A stretch of DNA of 64,000 nucleotides from positions 1 to 64,000 of the forward strand of contig CAVPOU010000004.1 in the NCBI GenBank assembly GCA_963707125.1, written 5' to 3'. Position 1 is the stretch's first letter. The number at the start of each line of letters is the position of its first letter. A model generated the notes under the pieces. That model had not been told where the DNA came from. It did not search any database and saw only the letters and a list, made by a program, of their open reading frames with translations. Source of the stretch: CAVPDE01 sp963707125. Its GTDB lineage: Bacteria; Desulfobacterota; DSM-4660; Desulfatiglandales; HGW-15. The position numbers were made by a program, and so were the translations under genes. Positions 25,476 through 33,474 of the stretch are shown piece after piece.

Positions 25476-26351
25476 ATGAGTATTCTGGTCGATGAAAAGA
25501 CACGAGTTGTTGTGATGGGGATTACGGGCAAGGAAGGCTCCTTTCATACCAAGCAGATGCTGAACTACGGCTCAACCGTGGCTGCCGGCGTCACTCCCGG
25601 GAAAAGGGGACAGACCGTTGAAGGCGTCCCTGTTTTCAACACGATCCAGGAAGCCGTCAAATACGAACGCGTCAACGCCTCCTGCATCTTCGTTCCTCCT
25701 CTGGCTGCCGCCGACGCCATCATGGAGTGCGCCTCTGCAGGGCTTGGTGTTGTCGTCTGTATTACAGAAGGAATTCCTGCCCTCGATATGGTCAAGGTTA
25801 TGAGCTTCCTGGAGGACAAGCGGTGCGTCCTCATCGGCCCCAACTGCCCGGGCATCATCTCTCCCGGTAAAACAAAGGTCGGAATCATGCCCGGGCACAT
25901 CCATCGACCCGGAAGCGTGGGTGTTATATCGAGGAGCGGAACCCTGACCTATGAAGTGGTGGACCAACTCACCAGGGCAGGTCTGGGGCAATCCACGTGC
26001 ATCGGCATCGGAGGGGATTCCATCGTAGGCACCTCCTTCATAGATCATCTTAGGAAGTTCAAGGACGACCCCGAGACCAAGGGGGTGGTGATCATTGGGG
26101 AGATCGGCGGATCTGCTGAGGAAGAGGCTGCAGAGTATGTTCGGCAGGAATTCCGTAAACCCGTGCTTGCCTTTATTGCTGGACAGACCGCTCCTCCGGA
26201 CAAGCGCATGGGCCATGCCGGCGCCATCATATCCGGTGGAAAAGGGAAGGCCGAAGACAAGATCAAAGCCCTCGAATCAGCAGGGATCACCGTTGTTCGC
26301 AACCTTGGCAAATTCGGAGAGGATGCGGTTGCCGTGATGGGCAAAGCGTGA
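25476..26351 (+). CDS. sucD: Succinyl-CoA synthetase alpha subunit
   Basis: 291 residues. N-terminal CoA-binding Rossmann domain (VVVMGITGKEGSFHTKQML), IGPNCPGIISPG, GIGGDSIVGTSF and the phosphohistidine site GHAGAIISGGKGKAEDK. It is the partner of SucC. The ribosome-binding site is GAGGAG. The genes are normally adjacent or overlapping; here a repeat separates them, but both frames are intact. Confidence 0.95.
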   Translation: MSILVDEKTRVVVMGITGKEGSFHTKQMLNYGSTVAAGVTPGKRGQTVEGVPVFNTIQEAVKYERVNASCIFVPPLAAADAIMECASAGLGVVVCITEGIPALDMVKVMSFLEDKRCVLIGPNCPGIISPGKTKVGIMPGHIHRPGSVGVISRSGTLTYEVVDQLTRAGLGQSTCIGIGGDSIVGTSFIDHLRKFKDDPETKGVVIIGEIGGSAEEEAAEYVRQEFRKPVLAFIAGQTAPPDKRMGHAGAIISGGKGKAEDKIKALESAGITVVRNLGKFGEDAVAVMGKA

Positions 26352-26444
26352 TAGGATTCAATTATTCCATCCGGTTTGCGCAATCGCTTTATGCTCTTTA
26401 GCAGGATACTGTCCGGGGAAAAGGTTTTTGCTTCAGGTGGCCCA

Positions 26445-26834
26445 ATGACCAAGATCGTCGACATCCACGATCAGCTCGAAAAGAAAAAGAAAAAAGAACA
26501 CCTGGACAAGTACAAGGGAAGGTTGGATTCTATTCAGAAAATCATCCAGTGCTCCTCTTGCCGTTTTCGATGTGCCATGTGCGGCATTCAAGTGACATCG
26601 GGTGAAGCGCCGGAGCGCACGCCTTTCGGGTTGAGTTTCTGCGGCGATTGCATGGCTGAGTTTGAGGAGTTCGTTTCCGTTACCAAAGGGAAAAAATCCC
26701 CTGAGGTCTTCTGGCACAACCAGGAGTGGCTCGAGGTGTGGAGAGCGTGGCTGGAGTACCGAAAGGCGATTTCAGCCTTTGTGGCTTCGAGGGAATACAA
26801 GCTGCTTCTGGAAGAGCCCAATTCCGATTCTTAA
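26445..26834 (+). CDS. Conserved cysteine-rich hypothetical protein
   Basis: 129 residues from the ATG at 26445, preceded by CAGGTGG. The charged N-terminus contains a run of lysines (EKKKKKEH). Cysteines CSSCRFRCAMCG and later CGDC form a probable zinc or Fe-S site. The C-terminal half is Trp-rich and helical (EWLEVWRAWLEYRKAI). I do not recognise a named domain. It precedes tatA by 15 nt and probably shares its transcript. Confidence 0.7.
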   Translation: MTKIVDIHDQLEKKKKKEHLDKYKGRLDSIQKIIQCSSCRFRCAMCGIQVTSGEAPERTPFGLSFCGDCMAEFEEFVSVTKGKKSPEVFWHNQEWLEVWRAWLEYRKAISAFVASREYKLLLEEPNSDS

Positions 26835-26849
26835 GAATGGAGGTCTTAC

Positions 26850-27044
26850 ATGTTCGGTTTAGGAATGCCGGAGCTGATCGTCATCCTGATCATCATTCTG
26901 ATCGTTTTCGGGGCAGGAAAACTGCCTGAAATAGGTAGTGGGATAGGCAAAGGGATCAAGAACTTCAAGAAGGCTACCCAGGAAAAGCCGGATGAGATCG
27001 CTTCACCGGAAGACAAGAAGACCAAACGGGACGGTGAGGCATAA
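26850..27044 (+). CDS. tatA: Sec-independent protein translocase TatA/TatE
   Basis: 64 residues: one N-terminal transmembrane helix (MPELIVILIIILIVFG), the hinge FGAGKLPEIG, an amphipathic helix (GIGKGIKNFKKA) and an acidic/lysine tail. This is the standard TatA/E layout. TatB and TatC are not in the window. The gene is convergent with ssb, separated by 11 nt. Confidence 0.93.
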   Translation: MFGLGMPELIVILIIILIVFGAGKLPEIGSGIGKGIKNFKKATQEKPDEIASPEDKKTKRDGEA

Positions 27045-27055
27045 GGCTTCACATC

Positions 27056-27475
27056 CTAGAACGGGATGTCATCATCCGGGATCGTGACAGGCTCTTCCGT
27101 AGGGAAACGTTCTTCGGTGGATCTTGCTGTTCCTCCTTTTCCTGCTGCAGACCCCAGCATCTGCATGATCTGCGCCACAATTTCCGTAGTGTACCGTTTG
27201 TTCCCTTCCTTGTCCTCCCACGATTTGGTCTGCAACCTGCCCTCGACATAGACCTGGCTTCCCTTGTGCAGGTACTCTCCGCAGATTTCTCCCAGGCGGG
27301 CCCACGCGACGATCTTGTGCCACTCGGTGCGTTCCGTCTTCTCACCGTCCTTGCCGGTCCACTGCTCTTTGGTTGCAACGTTGAATGTGGCGACCGCTTT
27401 GCCGCTGGGCGTATACCGGACCTCTGGATCGGCACCCAGGTTCCCGACGAGGATCACCTTGTTGACGCTTGCCAT
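27056..27475 (-). CDS. ssb: Single-stranded DNA-binding protein
   Basis: 139 residues. OB-fold with the family start VNKVILVGNLGADPEVRYT, EWHKIVAWARLGEICGEYLHKG and VEGRLQTKSWEDK. A short Gly/Thr linker leads to the acidic tip DDDIPF that recruits replication and repair proteins. Perfect length for a bacterial SSB. The ribosome-binding site is AGGAGG just upstream. Confidence 0.96.
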   Translation of the reverse strand: MASVNKVILVGNLGADPEVRYTPSGKAVATFNVATKEQWTGKDGEKTERTEWHKIVAWARLGEICGEYLHKGSQVYVEGRLQTKSWEDKEGNKRYTTEIVAQIMQMLGSAAGKGGTARSTEERFPTEEPVTIPDDDIPF

Positions 27476-27518
27476 GTCATGACCTCCTGTTTGTGAATGG
27501 GTGGGAGTTTAATGGGAA

Positions 27519-27546
27519 ATTATCACAGGCTTTCCTGCCAGATCAA
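27519..27546 (-). promoter_or_regulatory. Probable ssb promoter
   Basis: Read on the minus strand: TTGATC (27546-27541), a 16-nt spacer ending in an extended TG, and GATAAT (27524-27519), about 45 nt upstream of ssb. Confidence 0.5.
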
Positions 27547-27679
27547 GCGATTTGGTAATTTCCATGTTGACGTCAAAAGTACGAAAATGTAAGGTGTTGT
27601 TAATGCATGATAATTATGGTCTCTTCCACCTCTGAATTTTTTGGGCAAAAGGGCTGGTGAATAAGGTTTCAACATAAGA

Positions 27680-27797
27680 CAAATCCGAAATTCGAAAGGG
27701 ATAAACAGGATGGCTTTCTTTGATGCTTTCGTTTTGGACATTCGAATTTTGAATTTTGAATTTGTTTCGTGCTTAGGGTTTCGATATTCGGATTTCC
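27680..27797. repeat. Long palindromic repeat, family R2a (copy 2)
   Basis: Starts AAATCCGAAATTCGAAAGGG and ends TTCGATATTCGGATTTCCC, with TTGAATTTTGAATTTG in the right arm. It ends 53 nt before the RNase J start. The remainder of the gap (27547-27680) shows no gene. Confidence 0.75.
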
Positions 27798-27849
27798 CTG
27801 CTGTGCGATCGGTTCCGTGCAACAATCTCAAATATTCTAAGGGACTAAA

Positions 27850-29499
27850 ATGTTAAGAGTAATCCCTCTCGGCGGGCTCGGTGAAATCGGCCTGAACATG
27901 ATGGCCCTGGAATACGGCGACCATATTCTTGTCATCGACTCCGGACTTATGTTCCCAGAGGCGTACATGCCGGGCGTGGATATGGTGATTCCAGACATCC
28001 AGTATCTGAGGGATAAAAGGGACAATGTGAAGTGGGTCGTCCTCACTCACGGTCATGAAGACCACATCGGGGGGATGCCTTTCCTTCTCAGGGAATTCAA
28101 TCTCCCCGTGTTCGGAACAAGCTTCACGATCGAATTGCTGAAGGAAAAGCTGAGGGAGCACAATCTTCTTCAAAATGCCCTGCTTCAAAAAGTCAAACCA
28201 GGAGAAAGGTCCGAGTTCGGCCCCTTTAAGATCGAATACATCAGAGTCAATCACAGTATTCCGGATGGGGTGGGGCTTGCCATTGATACTCCTGAGGGCA
28301 TTCTTGTTCACTCAGGAGATTTCAGAATGGACCAGACCCCTGTGGACGGCCAGGCCACGGACCTTCTCAGGTTTGCGCACTATGGCGAGAGGGGGGTCCT
28401 CGCGCTTTTCTCCGATTCCACCAATGTGGAGAAAGAGGGTTTCACCCTGAGCGAGCGAGAGGTTGCCAGGACCCTGGAGGGGCTGATGGAATCCTGCAGT
28501 GGAAGGGTGATCGTCGCCGTCTTTGCCTCCAACATGACGCGCATCCAGCAGGTGGTGCGCCTTGCCTCCAGGTTCCATCGAAAGATTCATTTTAGCGGAA
28601 AGAGCATGAGAACCAACGTGCGGATTGCCAAGGAGGAGGGGCTTCTTCGCATCCTGCCCGATCTGGAAATCGGGGAGCACGAGATTGACCGGTTGCCCGA
28701 TGACGAGGTGGTGATGATCACCACCGGCAGCCAGGGCGAACCCATGTCCTCTCTCACTCGGATGGCCGAGAACCGGCACAAGGGGATCAAGATCAGGAAG
28801 GGGGATATGGTCATCCTGTCTTCACGCTTTATCCCGGGCAACGAAAAGGCCATCACCACCATCATCAACAACCTCTACCGCATGGGCGCTGAAGTCATCT
28901 ATGAAAAGGTCTCCGCTATCCACTCGTCGGGCCACGCGTACCAGGAAGAGCTCAAGCTGATGCTGAATCTCGTGAAGCCGAAGTATTTCATTCCAGTCCA
29001 CGGGGAGTACCGGCACTTGGTCAAGCACATCCAGTTGGCCGGAGCAACAGGGATGACCTCCGATCGCCTCATTCTCGTGGAAGACGGCATGCCTGTCTGT
29101 TTTGAACGGGGGGAAGCGAGCGTCGCGGAGCGTGTTCAGACAGGAAGGGTCCTCGTGGACGGTAAAGGGGTGGGGGACGTCGGAGATGTGGTCCTGAGGG
29201 ATCGGAGAAGGCTTTCAGGAGACGGGGTGGTCGTGGTCCTTCTCGGCGTTGATGAGCAGACAGGAGACATCATCTACGGTCCGGAGATCGTCTCAAGAGG
29301 TTTCGTGTTCGCAGATCATAGCGGAATCATTCTGGAGGAGGCAAAGTCCCTCGTCCTCCAGGTGGTGAATGAAATCGAAAACCGTTCTCACATTGACTGG
29401 ACTGAGGTTGCGCCGGACATCAAAAGAAGCCTGAAGCGTTACTTCTTCAACACGATCGAACGGCGGCCTCTCATTCTTCCGATCATTATGCCTGTTTAG
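27850..29499 (+). CDS. rnj: Ribonuclease J
   Basis: 549 residues. MBL/beta-CASP nuclease. It has the metal motif THGHEDHIGG (about 65-74), HSGDF, the beta-CASP FASNMTRIQQ, TTGSQGEP and HSSGHAYQEEL, and the C-terminal IPVHGEYRHL motif typical of RNase J. It acts in mRNA decay and rRNA maturation as a 5'-exonuclease and endonuclease. The start ATG follows AAGGGAC. It is preceded by an R2 palindrome. Confidence 0.94.
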   Translation: MLRVIPLGGLGEIGLNMMALEYGDHILVIDSGLMFPEAYMPGVDMVIPDIQYLRDKRDNVKWVVLTHGHEDHIGGMPFLLREFNLPVFGTSFTIELLKEKLREHNLLQNALLQKVKPGERSEFGPFKIEYIRVNHSIPDGVGLAIDTPEGILVHSGDFRMDQTPVDGQATDLLRFAHYGERGVLALFSDSTNVEKEGFTLSEREVARTLEGLMESCSGRVIVAVFASNMTRIQQVVRLASRFHRKIHFSGKSMRTNVRIAKEEGLLRILPDLEIGEHEIDRLPDDEVVMITTGSQGEPMSSLTRMAENRHKGIKIRKGDMVILSSRFIPGNEKAITTIINNLYRMGAEVIYEKVSAIHSSGHAYQEELKLMLNLVKPKYFIPVHGEYRHLVKHIQLAGATGMTSDRLILVEDGMPVCFERGEASVAERVQTGRVLVDGKGVGDVGDVVLRDRRRLSGDGVVVVLLGVDEQTGDIIYGPEIVSRGFVFADHSGIILEEAKSLVLQVVNEIENRSHIDWTEVAPDIKRSLKRYFFNTIERRPLILPIIMPV

Positions 29500-29533
29500 A
29501 GTCCGTGACTTCTTCGCAACCTGCGTAGGAGTT

Positions 29534-29778
29534 ATCAGTGGGACATTGGTGTTTTTTCTGAAGTGACTGGCGGGAGGCCTTCCTCATTTCATGGAGTTAC
29601 GGAATGGGGGACCCGATGGCCCCGAGCGTATGCGAGGGGAACAGCGAGGGGGGAGGCAGTGCCCGCCGAATCGCGAGCCGTGAGGCGAAGCGGGCGGGCA
29701 TCCCCCGTCCGTAACTCCTTGAAATGAGCAGGCCGGGAGCCCTTGGAACGAAAGAAAAGATGCCAATGGCCCGCTGAT
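29534..29778. repeat. Structured palindromic element, copy 2
   Basis: Outer stem 29534-29559 with 29753-29778; conserved AGTGACTGGCGGGAGG (29562-29577); inner stem TCATTTCATGGAGTTACGG (29584-29602) pairing with 29709-29727, 18 of 19 bp; apical GGCCCCGAGCG...GCGAGGGGAAC (29618-29642); an extra hairpin GCCCGCC...GGCGGGC (about 29658-29696); and CCGGGAGCCCTTGGAACG (29733-29750). Conserved blocks match copy 1 at 12776-13075, but both stems have different sequences. No TIR like that of copy 1 is present. No gene is seen in this gap. Confidence 0.8.
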
Positions 29779-29785
29779 CCAGTTC

Positions 29786-29808
29786 GGTTGCGGCCAAAGG
29801 CCTGCATT
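29786..29808. repeat. Short palindromic repeat GGTTGCGGCCAAAGGCCTGCA
   Basis: The core TTGCGGCCAAAGGCCTGCA recurs at 32241-32262 (one change) and, in reverse, at 58908-58931. The centre GGCCAAAGGCC is palindromic. Confidence 0.7.
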
Positions 29809-29861
29809 CGGGCTTTGGCAAGGATGATTTGTGATTTTTCTAATCAGAGGGTATTGTTTCA

Positions 29862-32069
29862 TTGAGCAACAAATCAAAGAACTCCGGCGGTAAACCTCAG
29901 GGTGGAGCAAGGTCTTTGAGGAAAGAGATTCGGGGCATCGTGTTCTTGCTTCTGATGATCGTTCTAGGGGTGAGCCTGCTCTCCTACCACCCTGCTGATC
30001 CCGTCTTTGGAATCAAGACGGACCACGCGAAGAATTTTCATAATCTCTTTGGCCCTGTGGGTGCTCACCTGGCAGGATGGATTTTTCGCGCCCTCGGCTT
30101 TGCATCCCTATGGCTGGTCGCTGTCTTTGCCGCCTTGTCGGTTCTTTCCTTCCGCGGCCTTGCTCTTCCTTCCCCTGCCAAGAGCACCACCTCAATTTTT
30201 TGCCTTCTTCTCTCCTTTGCCGGGCTGCTGAATTTATATCTTCCTCAGGAAATCGTGTACCGGGGAGGGAAGGTCATCAGCGGGGGTCTGATCGGTTACC
30301 TTCTCTCCCGTTTCATGACGAATTTCTTGAACGACTTTGGCGCCTACGTCATTCTGGGAGGCATCTTCATTATTTCCTTCATGGTCATCACCGACGCCTC
30401 CTTTGGATGGCTTTTTTCGAACCTCTATTCTTGGGGCAACACCCTTCTGAGGCAGCTCAAAGAGATCTCCTTGAAGAAAACCGAACGGAAAAGGAAGAAG
30501 AGGGTTCGTGAAGAATACACTGAACGGGAAAAAATGAAACCCAAGCGGCAGGTGACGATCGTCGAACCCAAGCTTGACCTCCCCAAAAAACTTGAACAGG
30601 AAGCCTTTCCCTTCATGAATGTTGCAGGAGAGTTCAACCTCCCGCCCCTGGATCTTCTCAACAAACCACCAACCGACAAGCCCGCAGAGATCCAGAAGGA
30701 AAGCCTGGAGATGAATGCGCGGCGACTTGAAGCGAAACTGGCTGATTTCGACGTGGAGGGAGAGGTCGTCGAAATTCTGCCCGGTCCGGTGATCACCATG
30801 TATGAGCTCAAGCCTGCGCCAGGGGTCAAGATCAGCAAGGTGGCAGGCCTCTCCGATGACCTTGCCCTGGCTCTCAGGGCCCCCAGTGTCCGCATCGTCG
30901 CTCCTATCCCGGGAAAAGCGGCGATCGGCATCGAGATTCCGAACAATCAGAGAAGCATTGTCTATCTCGAAGAGATTCTCTCGTCCCCTGCGTTCAAAAA
31001 CTCGCAGCATAAATTGACCATGGCCCTGGGAAAGGACATTACCGGCGCACCTTTTGTCACGGATCTTGCCAAGATGCCGCACCTTCTTGTGGCCGGTGCG
31101 ACCGGGTCAGGGAAGAGCGTCTGTTTGAATGCGATTATCAACAGCTTTCTCTTCAAAGCCTCGCCGGATATGCTCAGGTTCCTGATGATCGACCCAAAGC
31201 GGATCGAACTCAGTATGTACAACGATATCCCTCACCTGCTTCACCCTGTCGTCACGGAACCCAAGGAAGCGACCAGGGCCCTGAAATGGACTGTGGAGGA
31301 AATGGAGAGGCGATACTGGCACCTCTCCGATCGCGGGGTGAGAAACATCGAGGCTTACAATCGAAAGGTCGTGAAAGAGAAAAGGCCTCCGACGGCTGAT
31401 AAGGCGGAAGGCTCGGATAAGCCCTTACCTTATATCATCGTGGTCATCGACGAACTGGCTGATCTGATGATGACCTCTTCAAGAGATGTGGAAGAGGCGA
31501 TTACCCGGCTGGCCCAGATGGCTAGGGCAGCAGGGATTCACCTGATCATTGCAACGCAGCGGCCCTCCGTGGATGTTCTGACAGGAATCATCAAGGCCAA
31601 TTTCCCCGCTCGCATCTCCTTCCAGGTTTCCTCCAGGGTGGACTCCAGAACCATCCTCGACGCCATCGGCGCCGAGAACCTTCTCGGCCAGGGGGACATG
31701 CTCTTCATGCCGCCCGGCGCCGGCCGAATCGTGAGGATCCATGGAGCCTATATCTCCGAAGAGGAAATCAAGAAAGTGACGGATTTTCTGAGAACCCAGA
31801 TGAAACCCAACTATGACACGGACGTCATGACCCAGGTGACGCAAGAAGAGGAGGAAGAGGGCGAGGATATCGAGCTCGATGAAAAGTTTGAGAAAGCCGT
31901 GGAGCTCGTGATCCAGACTCGCCAGGCTTCGATCTCCATGATCCAGCGAAAGCTCAGAGTGGGCTACAACAGGGCCGCCAGGATGATCGAGGCCATGGAG
32001 AAACTAGGTATCGTGGGTCCTTCGGACGGAATCAGGCACAGAGAAGTGTTCGGCAGAAGAGAGGGATGA
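29862..32069 (+). CDS. ftsK: DNA translocase FtsK/SpoIIIE
   Basis: 735 residues from a TTG start. Four N-terminal transmembrane segments (about 20-180), a charged linker, then the alpha/beta motor with Walker A GATGSGKS (about 411) and Walker B VVIDELADLMM (about 530). Further motifs are RPSVDVLTGIIKAN and SRVDSRTILD, and a C-terminal gamma winged-helix (QASISMIQRKLRVGYNRAARM) that reads chromosome-orienting sites. It pumps DNA during division. It is followed by lolA after a repeat, a pair often found together. Confidence 0.95.
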   Translation: MSNKSKNSGGKPQGGARSLRKEIRGIVFLLLMIVLGVSLLSYHPADPVFGIKTDHAKNFHNLFGPVGAHLAGWIFRALGFASLWLVAVFAALSVLSFRGLALPSPAKSTTSIFCLLLSFAGLLNLYLPQEIVYRGGKVISGGLIGYLLSRFMTNFLNDFGAYVILGGIFIISFMVITDASFGWLFSNLYSWGNTLLRQLKEISLKKTERKRKKRVREEYTEREKMKPKRQVTIVEPKLDLPKKLEQEAFPFMNVAGEFNLPPLDLLNKPPTDKPAEIQKESLEMNARRLEAKLADFDVEGEVVEILPGPVITMYELKPAPGVKISKVAGLSDDLALALRAPSVRIVAPIPGKAAIGIEIPNNQRSIVYLEEILSSPAFKNSQHKLTMALGKDITGAPFVTDLAKMPHLLVAGATGSGKSVCLNAIINSFLFKASPDMLRFLMIDPKRIELSMYNDIPHLLHPVVTEPKEATRALKWTVEEMERRYWHLSDRGVRNIEAYNRKVVKEKRPPTADKAEGSDKPLPYIIVVIDELADLMMTSSRDVEEAITRLAQMARAAGIHLIIATQRPSVDVLTGIIKANFPARISFQVSSRVDSRTILDAIGAENLLGQGDMLFMPPGAGRIVRIHGAYISEEEIKKVTDFLRTQMKPNYDTDVMTQVTQEEEEEGEDIELDEKFEKAVELVIQTRQASISMIQRKLRVGYNRAARMIEAMEKLGIVGPSDGIRHREVFGRREG

Positions 32070-32119
32070 GTAAGTATTCGCATCTTAGTCTGCAACTTCT
32101 CCGCAAGCTGAGTAGAAGC

Positions 32120-32235
32120 TCAAGAGCGAACCGCAGAATATCGAATAACGAACGCCGAAGGAAAGCACAGAAGAGCTTTAACTTCATCATTCGAAATTCC
32201 TTGTTCGATATTCGACATTCGGGTTTAGGAATTCG
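32120..32235. repeat. Palindromic repeat, family R2b (copy 1)
   Basis: AGAGCGAACCGCAGAATATC, GAATAACGAACGCCGAAGGA on the left; TCATTCGAAATTCCTTGTTC, GATATTCGACATTC on the right. The reverse complement of the same unit is at 51589-51702. It ends 49 nt before lolA. Confidence 0.75.
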
Positions 32236-32240
32236 GCTTT

Positions 32241-32262
32241 GGTTGAGGCCAAAGGCCTGCAT
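32241..32262. repeat. Short palindromic repeat, copy of 29786-29808
   Basis: GGTTGAGGCCAAAGGCCTGC, directly next to the R2b palindrome. Confidence 0.6.
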
Positions 32263-32283
32263 TAGAAAGGTTAGGTTTGTCGT

Positions 32284-32955
32284 ATGATCAAGAGATATTT
32301 GATGGCAGGGGTCTTGCTTGTGTGTTTGCTTCCATGGAGTGCACTCGCTGCAGATCCTGCATTATCCGCGATCCTCGAAGGGATCAGAAAAAGGTACGGA
32401 TCTGCTCCAGGGTTGACCCTCAACTATGAACGAGAAGTCATTACCAAATCCATGGCCATGCTCGGCGACCAGGTGAAAGCCGAGACCGCTACAGGCCTCA
32501 TTCACTACAAGTCTCCCCATCTTCTCAAGTTCCAGCAGGAAACTCCTACAAAGGAGATCCTGGTTACGGACGGCAACCTGCTTTGGTGGTACATCCAGGC
32601 CAAGAACCAGGCTCACCGCTACTCTTCTCATCAACTGAGTCAGGAAGTAAAACTCCTTGGCGATATTTTCCAGGGGCTGCGAGGGGTGGAGCAAAGCTTT
32701 GTGATCCTGCAGAAGGGGGAGGATGACAAAGGAGCCCTGATTCTGGAAGTCACTCCCAGCCCGTCATGGGGCGACATCGATCACATTGATCTGACTCTCA
32801 CTCCCGGATCTTTTCACATCCAGAAGGTTGAAATCTACAACCTCCTTGGAGGCTTGACCCGGTTCAAGCTCGGGGACTCCATCAAGGAGGAGAAGTTCAA
32901 GGACGACTTCTTCAAATTCACGCCGCCTGCAGGAACTCGCATCATAGAGGAATGA
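32284..32955 (+). CDS. lolA: Outer membrane lipoprotein carrier protein LolA
   Basis: 223 residues with a signal peptide (MIKRYLMAGVLLVCLLPWSALA, cleavage before ADPALS). The mature part has the LolA pattern: an early GLTLNYERE strand, GLIHYKSPHLLKFQQETP, DGNLLWWYIQAKNQA, and a late two-strand end with FKFTPPAGTRIIEE. It carries lipoproteins across the periplasm from LolCDE to the outer membrane, so the organism is a Gram-negative with an outer membrane. Downstream of ftsK. Confidence 0.9.
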   Translation: MIKRYLMAGVLLVCLLPWSALAADPALSAILEGIRKRYGSAPGLTLNYEREVITKSMAMLGDQVKAETATGLIHYKSPHLLKFQQETPTKEILVTDGNLLWWYIQAKNQAHRYSSHQLSQEVKLLGDIFQGLRGVEQSFVILQKGEDDKGALILEVTPSPSWGDIDHIDLTLTPGSFHIQKVEIYNLLGGLTRFKLGDSIKEEKFKDDFFKFTPPAGTRIIEE

Positions 32956-33358
32956 GCCCAATGCAGGCCTGCGGCCGCAATGCTGCGAGTAAGCAGTATG
33001 CAGTAGGGAGTATGCAGAAGGTGATCCGGGTAAGGGAGGTGGAAAACACGTAGACTTCCGATTGGGAACCGATTCCCCGGAGACCCAGAAGAAAAGGCAT
33101 CAAGAATCGAACGTAGCGATCCATCGAACCGCTGACATCCGGAAGAATCCCTGCAGCCGTCACCCCGGCGAACCCGCCCAGGCGGGCAAGCACCGGGGTC
33201 CAGAAGTCCTTGGTGTTCCTGGATTCCGGCCTCCGCCGGAATGACAGAAAAGGCCATTCTCCGACTTTTTACGAACGCATCATATTTTATTCGCTCGATT
33301 ACACAAGACTAAAGGAACCTAATTGAAATCCGGCCATTTTTCAAGACCGGATTGTTTC
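32956..33358. repeat. Intergenic repeat block between lolA and cstA
   Basis: No gene. It holds AAGCAGTATGCAGTAGGGAG words (32991-33013) and two palindromes of the GTCATTCCGG...CCGGAATCCAG type (about 33162-33246). In the first the loop contains a second palindrome (CCCGCCCAGGCGGGC). At 33327-33354 lies AATCCGGCC...CCGGATTGTTT, a terminator-like hairpin. Confidence 0.65.
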
Positions 33359-33388
33359 TTGACAAGGCACGGGGCCATTCCCTATACT
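33359..33388 (+). promoter_or_regulatory. cstA promoter
   Basis: TTGACA at 33359-33364, an 18-nt spacer and TATACT at 33383-33388, about 85 nt upstream of the start codon. Confidence 0.65.
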
Positions 33389-33474
33389 TCGGCCACCCCT
33401 CTGATTTCTTAAGGGTTCGGGAGGATGCTCCTCCCCAAGCGGTCACAGGTTTTTTCTTGAGAAAGAGGGAACGC

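Noticed and set aside
29584..29910. Several overlapping minus-strand reading frames before ftsK
   Set aside because: They lie over structured element copy 2 and have no coding character; the structure explains the sequence.
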